DNA of 64,000 nt from Clostridiales bacterium (GTDB lineage Bacteria > Bacillota > Clostridia > Christensenellales > Borkfalkiaceae): assembly GCA_015069605.1 (NCBI GenBank), contig SVII01000007.1, forward strand, positions 1 through 64,000, written 5' to 3'. Below, in pieces: positions 50,231-59,271 of this stretch (positions are counted from its first letter, which is position 1; each line of letters begins with the position of its first letter). The notes under the pieces were generated by a model, which was not told the origin of the DNA, made no database searches, and saw only the letters and a list, made by a program, of their open reading frames with translations. The position numbers and the translations under genes are program-made.

Positions 50231-51295
50231 ATGTCGAATATTTTGATTAAAAACGGAAAAATTTGGGACGGAGAACGCTTTTGTTTTTCCGATTTACTGA
50301 TAGAAAACGGAAAAATTTCTAAAATAGCTAAAATGATAAATGCGAACGCGGAATTTGTCTATGATGCGAAAGAACAAATTGTTTCCGCCGGGTTGATTGA
50401 TTCTCATTTACATCTACGTAAAATGTCTGCTGATGGTTTGGGGGTAGGCGAGTGGGCGTGTTTTCCCTTTGGCGTGACTGCGGCGGTGGACTCTTGGATA
50501 GAGCAAGACAACGTGACAGTAGCAACCGCTAGGATGATAAAAACCATTGGATTTATCGGCACTTGGATTTCGGGTAATCACCTGCATACGGATAAAGTCG
50601 AGCCTTTGAGGAAGGTTTGGAAGGAAAAAGCAGTAGGAATCAAAGTTTGTTTTGACGGAAAGGACACGGATGCGCGAGATATCACGCCCATACGCGAGGC
50701 GGTTGAGGTTGCCAATCAACACGGTTTGAAAGTGATGGTACATTGCAATCATTCCCCTGTGCCGATGGTAGAAATCGTTAAGATTCTGCGCAAAGGGGAT
50801 GTGTTGACACATGCCTATCACGGCGGGCAAAATGCTGCGGCCGAATACGATTTTCAGTGTTTGCAATACGCAAGAGAGAAAGGTGTGGTGCTTGACGCAG
50901 GCTTTGCAGGGCATATACATACGGACTTTGGCGTGTACCGCAAAGCGGTAGAAAAGGGGTATGCGCCAGACCTAATTTCCACCGACTTGACCTTGTACAG
51001 CGCTTTTAAGAGGGGGGGCAGGTATGGATTGACTGCTTGTATGAACATAGCAAAGGTTTGCGGTCAAGACGAGGAAAGTATCTTTCGGAGTGTGACTTCT
51101 ACGCCTGCTTGCGTATTTGGAAAAGCGGAAGAATGGGGCTATTTGAAAGAGGGGCGATCGGCGGATATTGCCGTGCTTGCCTACGAGGACGATCCGTATG
51201 ACTTAACGGATTTCAGCGGAAACCGTGTGGCTTGGGATAAGGGCTACAAATGCAAGCTGACGATTGTAAACGGAGAGGTTGTTTATAGGGGGTAA
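50231..51295 (+). CDS. Dihydroorotase-like amidohydrolase (possibly COG3964-like)
   Basis: LIDSHLHLR, GIKVCF (candidate carbamylated Lys), MVHCNHSP, LTHAYHG, ISTDLT. Confidence 0.85.
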   Translation: MSNILIKNGKIWDGERFCFSDLLIENGKISKIAKMINANAEFVYDAKEQIVSAGLIDSHLHLRKMSADGLGVGEWACFPFGVTAAVDSWIEQDNVTVATARMIKTIGFIGTWISGNHLHTDKVEPLRKVWKEKAVGIKVCFDGKDTDARDITPIREAVEVANQHGLKVMVHCNHSPVPMVEIVKILRKGDVLTHAYHGGQNAAAEYDFQCLQYAREKGVVLDAGFAGHIHTDFGVYRKAVEKGYAPDLISTDLTLYSAFKRGGRYGLTACMNIAKVCGQDEESIFRSVTSTPACVFGKAEEWGYLKEGRSADIAVLAYEDDPYDLTDFSGNRVAWDKGYKCKLTIVNGEVVYRG

Positions 51296-51299
51296 GAAA

Positions 51300-52136
51300 A
51301 TGAAAAAAAGATTTTCAGATTCAAATACACCGCTGCTTGCAGGGGTTGTCAAAGAGCGTACGCCGCAAGATGTGTTAAAAAAGATACGCTATTTTGAAGA
51401 AAACGGAGCGACGGCGATAGACTTGCATTTGTCCTGCTTGGATGACGAATATAAGACGGTGGCAGCGATAAAGACGATTGCGGACGGAACGAAGTTGCCG
51501 ATTTTGGCGCTGAATTATTCTCGGCGGTACGATTGGACGGAGATAGAGGAAACGGAAGAGGCGCGTGCGGAACTTTTAATAAAAGGCTTGGAAGCGGGTT
51601 GCTCGGCAATCGATTTGTTGGGATATAGCTTTGACGTTGCGTCAAAAGCAAAATTCGCAGGCGAGGATATTTACTCGTTTACGAAAAATAATCCTTTGGA
51701 AATCGTGACGGATAAAAGGGTGATTGAAAAGCAAAAAGAGCTTATTGAATGCGTACATGGTATGGGGAAAGAGGTGCTTTTAAGCACTCACCCCAATATC
51801 CCGATGACTGGTGATCAATTGGTGGATTTGGTGTATTTTTTGGCGGAGAGAAACCCAGACGTTATAAAAATCGTCACTCGTTGTAATACGGAAGACGAAC
51901 TGACGGAAGCCTTTGATACAATGCGTCGCTTAAATAAATTAAATTTGCGGCAAAAAATTTCTTTTCATTGTTGCGGGGAAATGGGGAAAACGACGAGGCT
52001 TATCAATCCCGTGCTTGGCTCGTATATGTGCTTTTGCACGAAAGCGGATGACGGAAACCGTATCAAGGAGCAGCTGGATATTGTGACGGCGGTCAACTTT
52101 TTCAAACAATTCGGTTGGATCGACAGCGAAAATTAA
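51300..52136 (+). CDS. Type I 3-dehydroquinate dehydratase-like (AroD-like) protein, divergent
   Basis: GVVKERTPQDVLKKIRYFEENGATAIDLHL...LLSTHPN...DVIKIVTRCNTEDEL...GEMGKTTRLINPVLGSYMCFC. Confidence 0.7.
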   Translation: MKKRFSDSNTPLLAGVVKERTPQDVLKKIRYFEENGATAIDLHLSCLDDEYKTVAAIKTIADGTKLPILALNYSRRYDWTEIEETEEARAELLIKGLEAGCSAIDLLGYSFDVASKAKFAGEDIYSFTKNNPLEIVTDKRVIEKQKELIECVHGMGKEVLLSTHPNIPMTGDQLVDLVYFLAERNPDVIKIVTRCNTEDELTEAFDTMRRLNKLNLRQKISFHCCGEMGKTTRLINPVLGSYMCFCTKADDGNRIKEQLDIVTAVNFFKQFGWIDSEN

Positions 52137-52141
52137 TAACT

Positions 52142-53131
52142 ATGAAAAAAATTAAGATTGGTCAAATAGGGATAGGTCACAATCATGCTTCGGCGTTGAT
52201 GTCGGCGGTTAAAAAATTTCCGCAGTTGTTTGAGATTGTTGGTTACGCAGAAGAAAATGAACGTTGGGTTCTTGAACGCGGTCGTGAGCCTGCCTATCAA
52301 GGGATAAAGCGTTTGGCGGTGGAAGAACTTATCGAGAGTTCGGATGCGGTTTTGGTCGAATGTGAAGTACAAGATCTTACGAGGATTGCAAAACGGTGCG
52401 TAAACGCGGGGAAACATATCCACATGGATAAACCCGCAAGCGGTACGTACGAGGAGTTTGAAACCCTGCTTAACACGGCAAAAGAAAAAAATCTCGTCGT
52501 ACAGCTTGGGTATATGTATCGAAATAATTACGGCGTAAAGAAGTGTTTGGAATTCATAAAGAACGGCAAACTTGGTGAAATCTATTCTATCAACGCCGAA
52601 ATGAGCACTTATCATTCGCCTGAATATAAAAAATGGCTAACGTCGTTTGACGGCGGAATTATGTACATCCTTGGATGTCACTTGATTGACTTAATCTTGT
52701 ACATATTAGGCGAGCCGAAGAAGATCACGAAATTTTTCAAACATACAAACCTGGACGGGGTTGATTTCCCTGACAATAATTTGGTGGTAATGGAATACGA
52801 ACAGGCGTTGGCAAGGGTATTCGTTTCCTCCGTAGAGGTTAATGGTTGGGGTAGGCGACAGTTTTTTGTTTCGGGCAGTAAGGGGAGTGTCGATATTCGT
52901 CCGATCGAGAATAAAATTCAAGTGACGTATTCGGATTTGGAAATTGCGGATACGCCGTATGCGGATAGAAAAATTCTTTTAGATATAGAGGATATTCCTC
53001 CTGATTGCAGGTATGACGATATGGTGCAGGAATTTTACGTTTATATCGTAGGGGAAAAGGAAAATCCCTTCAGTTTTGAACACGAATTAAAATTAAAAAA
53101 AATATTGGATGAAATTTGTCTAAAAAAATAA
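52142..53131 (+). CDS. Gfo/Idh/MocA family oxidoreductase
   Basis: KIGQIGIGHNHASALMSAVKKFPQ...GKHIHMDKPASGTYEEFETLLNTAKEKNLVVQLGYMYRNN. Confidence 0.92.
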   Translation: MKKIKIGQIGIGHNHASALMSAVKKFPQLFEIVGYAEENERWVLERGREPAYQGIKRLAVEELIESSDAVLVECEVQDLTRIAKRCVNAGKHIHMDKPASGTYEEFETLLNTAKEKNLVVQLGYMYRNNYGVKKCLEFIKNGKLGEIYSINAEMSTYHSPEYKKWLTSFDGGIMYILGCHLIDLILYILGEPKKITKFFKHTNLDGVDFPDNNLVVMEYEQALARVFVSSVEVNGWGRRQFFVSGSKGSVDIRPIENKIQVTYSDLEIADTPYADRKILLDIEDIPPDCRYDDMVQEFYVYIVGEKENPFSFEHELKLKKILDEICLKK

Positions 53132-53154
53132 TACAAAAATAAGGAGAAAAAATT

Positions 53155-53925
53155 ATGAGATTTGAAAATAAAGTGGTGTTTATTACGGGCGGCGGCGGTT
53201 ATTTAGGCGGTGAAGCAGCGTATCAATTCGCAAAAGAAGGTGCGGCGATTGCTCTTTGCGATATGAACGAACAGTCTTTGAATGCAAAAGTAGAAAGAAT
53301 TAAAGAACTTGGTGCAAACGTAAAAGGGTATTTGATTGACGTCACCGACTCCGCAAGCGTGGAAGAAGTGGTGGCAACCGCCGTGAAGGATTTTGGTAAA
53401 ATTGATATTTCCGTACACGTAGCAGGCGGCAGTGCGAGAATTGTTTCCCCTATGTCGGGTTCGGTGTTGATTTACCAAAAGGATTACGTAATCGACAGAG
53501 TTTTAAAGGTGAATTTGTACGGCGCGATGTACGTTGGGCGCGCAGTAGGTAGATATATGGTAGAAAACGGCGTAAAGGGCGGCAGAATTATTTCCTTCTC
53601 TTCGACGGTTGGGTTGAATGGGTTGAAGGGTTGCTGTGATTACGGCGCGGCGAAAGCCGGGGTGATGGCATTTACAAAATCTTTTGCGAAAGAGCTTGCT
53701 GAATATGGTATTACGGTAAACGCTGTTGCGCCCGGTGTTGTACAACGTCCTGGCGAAGAAGACGAAGTGCGTTCGAGAACGACGAACTTCCTTGGTGAAA
53801 TTTGTGTAGCGGAAGATATTGCGCCCGTTGTGTTGTTCTTGGCATCAGAGGAAGCGAGATTTGTTACGGGGCAAACGTACGTTGTGGACGGCGGTCGTGC
53901 GCTTGGTATGAAGGGTACGGATTGA
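53155..53925 (+). CDS. Short-chain dehydrogenase/reductase
   Basis: VVFITGGGGYLGGEAAYQFA; SSTVGLNGLKGCCDYGAAKAGVMAFTKSFA; VTGQTYVVDGGR. Confidence 0.93.
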   Translation: MRFENKVVFITGGGGYLGGEAAYQFAKEGAAIALCDMNEQSLNAKVERIKELGANVKGYLIDVTDSASVEEVVATAVKDFGKIDISVHVAGGSARIVSPMSGSVLIYQKDYVIDRVLKVNLYGAMYVGRAVGRYMVENGVKGGRIISFSSTVGLNGLKGCCDYGAAKAGVMAFTKSFAKELAEYGITVNAVAPGVVQRPGEEDEVRSRTTNFLGEICVAEDIAPVVLFLASEEARFVTGQTYVVDGGRALGMKGTD

Positions 53926-53938
53926 TAGGGGATAGATT

Positions 53939-54922
53939 ATGAAAGCGATGCTTGTCGGTGACAATAAAAAATTATTATGGACGGAAGTGGCAGAACCCAT
54001 AATGGGGGAAAACGACGTATTGATTGACATTTACGCGGTGGCGTTAAACCGCGCGGATATTTTACAAAAAAACGGCACGTATCCTTCCCCTAAAGGTTGG
54101 CCCGAATGGATGGGGCTGGAGCTTGCAGGCGTGATTGCGGACATGGGTAGCGGTGCAAAAGAAAAATCCTCTTATAAAGTAGGGGATAAGGTATGCGCTT
54201 TGGTTGGTGGCGGCGGTTATGCGGAAAGGATAGCTGTGCCTTACGAATTGTTAATGCCTATTCCTACGGGCTGGTCGTTTGAAGAGGCTTCGGCAATTCC
54301 CGAAGCGTATGCGACAAGCTATCTTAACCTGTTTTTGGAAGGGCATTTGAAGAAAGGTCAAACCTTTTATATGGCGGCAGGTGCAAGCGGTCTTGCAAGC
54401 GCGGCAATCCCTATGGGTAAAGCAATCGGCGCATACGTGGTGACGAGTGTACAAACCTATCAACAAGCGGAAAAGATTAAAAATCTAGGCGCGGATTACA
54501 TCATTATTCAAGAAAAAGAGAGTATTCCCGAAGCGTTTGAAAAATTGGAAAAGGAAGGCAGACCCGTCAACGTTTGTATGGATTGTTTGAGCGGCGAAGA
54601 TTTGGGCAAGGCAATGCCGTATATGGCGCGAGGCGGATACTGGGTAGTGATTTCTACTCTCGCAGGTGTGGAAACGAATATCAAACTCCGCCCGCTTTTG
54701 ACGAAAGGCTTGCATCTTGTCGGCAGTATGCTTAGAAACCGAACCAACGAGGAAAAGGCGTTTATCTTAAAATCGCTTGTTGCAGAGCTGTTTCCGCATA
54801 TGGAAAACGGAACGATTAAACCGAGTATCTATAAGGTTTTGCCGATAGAGCAAGCGGAAGAAGCGCACGGCATTTTAGAAAGATTTGAAAACACAGGAAA
54901 AGTAGTGTTAAAGGTAAAATGA
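53939..54922 (+). CDS. Quinone-oxidoreductase-type MDR alcohol dehydrogenase
   Basis: MDR fold: WMGLELAGVIADMGSGA...YKVGDKVCALVGGGGYAERIAVPYELLMPIP...FYMAAGASGLASAAIPMGKAIGA. Confidence 0.92.
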   Translation: MKAMLVGDNKKLLWTEVAEPIMGENDVLIDIYAVALNRADILQKNGTYPSPKGWPEWMGLELAGVIADMGSGAKEKSSYKVGDKVCALVGGGGYAERIAVPYELLMPIPTGWSFEEASAIPEAYATSYLNLFLEGHLKKGQTFYMAAGASGLASAAIPMGKAIGAYVVTSVQTYQQAEKIKNLGADYIIIQEKESIPEAFEKLEKEGRPVNVCMDCLSGEDLGKAMPYMARGGYWVVISTLAGVETNIKLRPLLTKGLHLVGSMLRNRTNEEKAFILKSLVAELFPHMENGTIKPSIYKVLPIEQAEEAHGILERFENTGKVVLKVK

Positions 54923-57432
54923 AAATTAAAAAGAAAAACAACATAAACCCCATTTTTTTTGCGTTTATTGTCATGCTGTTGTGGGGATCGTTGTATCCCA
55001 CTGTGAAGTTGGGATATACATTATTTCAAATTGATACGTCGTATTACCCTAATTTATTAATTTTTGCAGGACTTCGATTTACGGTTAGCGGTGCATCGAT
55101 TTCCTTATTCCTCGGTGTAAAAAATAAAGCGATACCTACCGTGAAAACAAAAAAGGAATGGGGTGGGATTGCCCTTGTTGGTTTGTTTGCGGTGATACTC
55201 AACTATGGGTGCGCCTTTTATGGATTATCGTTGGTGGAAAGCTCAAAAACGGCGTTGTTAAAGCAGTCGGGCGTATTGATATTCATCGTGCTGTGCGCGT
55301 TGCTTTTTAAGGACGACAAGATGACGATAGGGAAAGGCATCGGCGCTGTATTGGGGCTAGGCAGTATTTTAATCTTGAACATAAACCAGTTAGAGTTTTC
55401 CATGGGGCTTGGTGAAATTATCATCATTGTGTCTTCATTTTGTACGGTGACCGCCAGCGCAATATGTAAAAAACTTTTGAAAACGACAGATTCCATAATG
55501 ATGACAGGTTATTCGCAGTTACTTGGCGGTGTTGTACTGTTGGGAATAGGACTTGCCTTGGGTGGTAGTATAAAATTAAAAGAATTTGGCGATTTTGCGT
55601 TGTTTGGGTATATAATCGCTGCAACTTGTGTCAGTTATATCATTTGGTACACCATCATCAAAATTTGCGAATTGTCGAAACTGTTTATCATCAAACTTTC
55701 CGAGCCGTTGTTTGCGGCGATTTTAAGCGCGATTCTTTTAAGGGAAAATTTATGGCAGCTGCATTATCTTTTCGCTTTTTTGTGTATAGCCTTGGCGGTG
55801 GTAATCAGCAACGTGAAACGCAGTGATAAAAAAAGAGGCGAAGAGCCGCAAGAAAAAAACGAGAAGGCTGAAACTTTGTCCTATAACACTTTTTCCTATG
55901 TAAATACGCTTGGAACAAAGCTGTTTACGGTGATTTGCTTGCCCAACGCAACCGATAAGTTTCCCACCGTGATTTTGCGTTCTCCGTACGTGGATTATGC
56001 GGAAAATATAAGCGAGGAAGATGCGGTTGCTCGTGTTGCGGAGATGCAAAAATCCTTTGTGGAAAACGGTTATGCAGTGGTATATCAGCATTGCCGCGGT
56101 TGCGGTAAGAGTGATGGGGATTGTATTCCTTACGTCAACGAACGTGAGGATGGGCTTGCCTTGCAACAATGGATAAGAGAGCAACCTTTTTATAATGGTG
56201 AATTGTATTTATGCGGCGGCAGTTATACCGCTACGGTGCATTACGCCACTGCGCCGTTTGCCGACGACATCAAGGGAGCAGTTTTTAATAAGCAGGATTG
56301 CGAATATTATAACAATACCTACCGAAACGGTATATTTAAAATGGGCTTTTGGAACTGGTACGTCAATATGTATAAGAAAAAGAGCCACGCACAACGAAAT
56401 TGTGTGATGGAAACGTACAATATACTTCCTTTTTCTGATTTTACAAAAACGGTATTCGGGGAAAATATTCCTTCATTTGATGAAAAATTGCATCATCCCG
56501 ACCGCAACGACGCGTTTTGGAATACCCGAAATGGCGGCGGGGAAAGGCGAAACGCTATTCAAAACGCCGATATACCTATTTTGTTGACGGCAGGCTTTTA
56601 TGATATTTCTACGGGCGGTATCTTCGATATGTGGAACGCTTTGGACGAAACCACCAAAGCAAAATCGGCATTTATTGTCCATCCTTATAATCATGGCGTC
56701 ACGCCTAACAGTCAACCAATTCAATTTGACAACGCCACGATTGAGGAAAAATTTGGGGATTATCAAGTGAAATGGTTAAACGCCATTCGAATGGGCGAAG
56801 AGCCCTTTGTCGAAAGGGGAAAAATCACCTATTACAAGCTGTTTGGAGATACTTGGTGTACGGACGAGTTCGTTCAACCCAAAAAGCAAGTGACTTTTAC
56901 TCTTGGCGAAGGGGAAAAGACATATTGCTATAATCCTTACGCACCAGCTGTCTTTAACGGCGGCTTGACTGCAATCACGGGTAACGCTTGGCAAGAGCCA
57001 CCCAATTCGCGTTATGATATCATCAGCGTTTTTACCCCCGAATTTGAAGAAGACACCTTTATTAAAGGGAAAATGCAGGCAAAACTGCGCGTGAAATCGG
57101 ATTGCGAGGATACTTGTTTTTACGTGCGTGTCAGCCTTGTAAAAGAAGAGGGGGCTTATGGACTGCGTGACGATATCAATCAAATATCGAATTTTGAGGC
57201 CTCTTATACGCCAAACGATAGGGTGGATATGGAGTTCACATTTGAACAGCACGCCTTTGTTGTAAAGAAAGGGGAAAAACTGCGTGTGGATATATCCTCG
57301 TCAGCTTTTCCGCTGTTTGTAAGGCATACCAACTATAAAGGTTTATTTTGCGAGCAAACAACGGCGAAAATTGCTCAAAATACAGTTGATTTGGCAAATT
57401 CTACGTTGACGATCTTTGTGGAACAATCTTGA
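54919..57432 (+). CDS. Fused EamA/DMT transporter (N-terminal) and CocE/NonD-type serine hydrolase (C-terminal)
   Basis: Residues about 1-300: ten-TM EamA pattern; from about 330: TVILRSPYVDY, YQHCRGCGKSDGD, LCGGSYTATVHYATA nucleophile elbow, C-terminal jelly-roll-like segment; ATGA overlap with previous gene. Confidence 0.85.
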   Translation: MKIKKKNNINPIFFAFIVMLLWGSLYPTVKLGYTLFQIDTSYYPNLLIFAGLRFTVSGASISLFLGVKNKAIPTVKTKKEWGGIALVGLFAVILNYGCAFYGLSLVESSKTALLKQSGVLIFIVLCALLFKDDKMTIGKGIGAVLGLGSILILNINQLEFSMGLGEIIIIVSSFCTVTASAICKKLLKTTDSIMMTGYSQLLGGVVLLGIGLALGGSIKLKEFGDFALFGYIIAATCVSYIIWYTIIKICELSKLFIIKLSEPLFAAILSAILLRENLWQLHYLFAFLCIALAVVISNVKRSDKKRGEEPQEKNEKAETLSYNTFSYVNTLGTKLFTVICLPNATDKFPTVILRSPYVDYAENISEEDAVARVAEMQKSFVENGYAVVYQHCRGCGKSDGDCIPYVNEREDGLALQQWIREQPFYNGELYLCGGSYTATVHYATAPFADDIKGAVFNKQDCEYYNNTYRNGIFKMGFWNWYVNMYKKKSHAQRNCVMETYNILPFSDFTKTVFGENIPSFDEKLHHPDRNDAFWNTRNGGGERRNAIQNADIPILLTAGFYDISTGGIFDMWNALDETTKAKSAFIVHPYNHGVTPNSQPIQFDNATIEEKFGDYQVKWLNAIRMGEEPFVERGKITYYKLFGDTWCTDEFVQPKKQVTFTLGEGEKTYCYNPYAPAVFNGGLTAITGNAWQEPPNSRYDIISVFTPEFEEDTFIKGKMQAKLRVKSDCEDTCFYVRVSLVKEEGAYGLRDDINQISNFEASYTPNDRVDMEFTFEQHAFVVKKGEKLRVDISSSAFPLFVRHTNYKGLFCEQTTAKIAQNTVDLANSTLTIFVEQS

Positions 57433-57607
57433 TGTGCAAGGGATGAAATAAATAACAATAGAGCTTGCAAATTGTATTGTAAGAAAACCATACGCATACC
57501 AAAGTTGGGGGAATTTTGGTATGTGTATTTTTTTTCGACAAAACAAAAACAAGAAAAGCGGTGCTGTTCTATTCGTTTTCCTATACAAATATTCGATTGT
57601 GTATAGA

Positions 57608-57982
57608 TGTGGATAACTTTCGGTTTTGTGGAAAAGAACAAACGTTTGTGGATAAAAAGGCGTTTTTTTGTGCTTTTCTTTCGCATTTTTCCGAAAATTA
57701 TCCACAATTTTTTGGTTTTTTTTAAGTTATCCACAAGAAATGAATGAATAAATGTTATCAACAATACCCGTTGTGGAGTAGTTATCCACAGAAAAATGAG
57801 GTTTTTTGAGGGTTAATTCACGCAATCGCAGAGTTTTCCACAATAAGAACGTTTGTTTTGATAAAGTTATCCACAATTTTGAAAAAATTACGGTGGACAA
57901 CCCCTATTTATCCACAATTTCTGTGGATTGTCCACAAAAGGCGAAATATACAGCCGAGAATAATCGTATTTTTTGTGGATAA
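57608..57982. other. Second dense DnaA-box cluster
   Basis: Eight exact TTATCCACA/TGTGGATAA: 57608(-), 57647(-), 57698(+), 57727(+), 57782(+), 57867(+), 57908(+), 57974(-); plus TTATCAACA 57755 and TTGTCCACA 57928. Confidence 0.85.
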
Positions 57983-58008
57983 GTTTTATAAACGAAGCAA
58001 AAAAAGGG

Positions 58009-59271
58009 TTATCGAATATTACGGAAACGGACGTTCACTTCCACGATTGCGCCCTGCAAAGCGGTGTCCTGTATTGCGTAAAAATGCCGCTTTTCATATT
58101 TTTCCAAACGCTCTTTCACGCCGAAAAGATCACAACCTGTTTTTTGCGTTTTTTCAAAAACTCGGTGGATTTGCGCGGCGAGTTTTTTCTCCGCCATAGC
58201 AAAAATGCCTTCGGGCACGTCGCCCACGTCGCTGATTTCGGTTAAATCCAACGCTTTAGAATAATCCAAAATGCCTGCCGAAAGAGTAACTTCGATTTTT
58301 AAATACGCGCGTTCGTTTTCCGCGACGGTGAAACGGATTTTGGGTTGGTTGCGTTTGATGGTGAGGGTGCAGGTTTTTTCCGCTTGTTCGACGGAATACG
58401 CTGCCAAACGCAGTTTATTTGTCACCACGCCGAACGCAAACGTTTCTTCTTTCGTCAACGTTCCTACTCGTTTCCCGTCCAAAAACAAAGCCGTTTCACC
58501 TGCGCTGAATACGGGCTTGTCATTTTGTTGTTGGGTTTGTCCGCCTTGCCCTGAACCGCCGCTTGAACCGCCTTGTTGCGAGTTGCCACCCGACGAACCC
58601 TCTTGCGGAGAACCGTTTTGCGAACCGCCTGACGAACTTCCAGAAGAACCGATTTGTTCTTGTTGGGGTTCGGTTTTGACAATAGGGAGAAAACCGCTTT
58701 TACTTTCGCTGAAATATCCGATGGCAAATTCGCGCAAGGTTGTTGGCAGGACGGTGCCGACCCGCTCAGCGTGCGAGGAGAGGACTTTTTGAATAGCGAT
58801 ACTCCCTGACGGATCGACAAGGGCGGTGGTGTTAAGCAGGTCTTTTGCCAAACCCTCGCAGGTGACGACGTAGCAATTATCGGAGAGATACTCGTCGCGA
58901 AGAAAAAAATCCAAGGCGTCGAACACGTTGTACTCTGCTGTTTTTTGCCCTAAAATAATCAAGTTGCAAAAGACGAGTTTTGGATACCAACCTGTTTTAG
59001 CATTGATTTCTTCAAAGGCAGAGGCTACCGTTTTACCGCGGCTGACGATTTGTACGGTTTCAGCGGCTTTGCCTTGTTTGGAAGATTGCGGAATGGCGAT
59101 TTGGGAGGTGACGATAAACGAATCATCTTCCCGATCGATACCAGCCGCCATAACGATGGCTGTTTTTTGCACGTCAATCATCCCAAAATCGTTGGAAAAG
59201 AATAAAAACACCAACGAAAAAGCGATCAAAAGAAAATACCGAACGGTGTTACGAGCGTGATTTTGAAACAT
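58009..59271 (-). CDS. gerAC: Ger(x)C family spore germination protein (GerAC)
   Basis: FFSNDFGMIDVQKTAIVMAAGIDRE...TGWYPKLVFCNLIILG...FFLRDEYLSDNCYVV; ATG at 59271 behind AAAGGAG. Confidence 0.9.
   Translation of the reverse strand: MFQNHARNTVRYFLLIAFSLVFLFFSNDFGMIDVQKTAIVMAAGIDREDDSFIVTSQIAIPQSSKQGKAAETVQIVSRGKTVASAFEEINAKTGWYPKLVFCNLIILGQKTAEYNVFDALDFFLRDEYLSDNCYVVTCEGLAKDLLNTTALVDPSGSIAIQKVLSSHAERVGTVLPTTLREFAIGYFSESKSGFLPIVKTEPQQEQIGSSGSSSGGSQNGSPQEGSSGGNSQQGGSSGGSGQGGQTQQQNDKPVFSAGETALFLDGKRVGTLTKEETFAFGVVTNKLRLAAYSVEQAEKTCTLTIKRNQPKIRFTVAENERAYLKIEVTLSAGILDYSKALDLTEISDVGDVPEGIFAMAEKKLAAQIHRVFEKTQKTGCDLFGVKERLEKYEKRHFYAIQDTALQGAIVEVNVRFRNIR

Noticed and set aside
49293-57432. Operon as a biosynthetic (BGC) cluster
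   Set aside because: No synthase, carrier protein or core scaffold enzyme; catabolic-type redox and hydrolase enzymes fit better.
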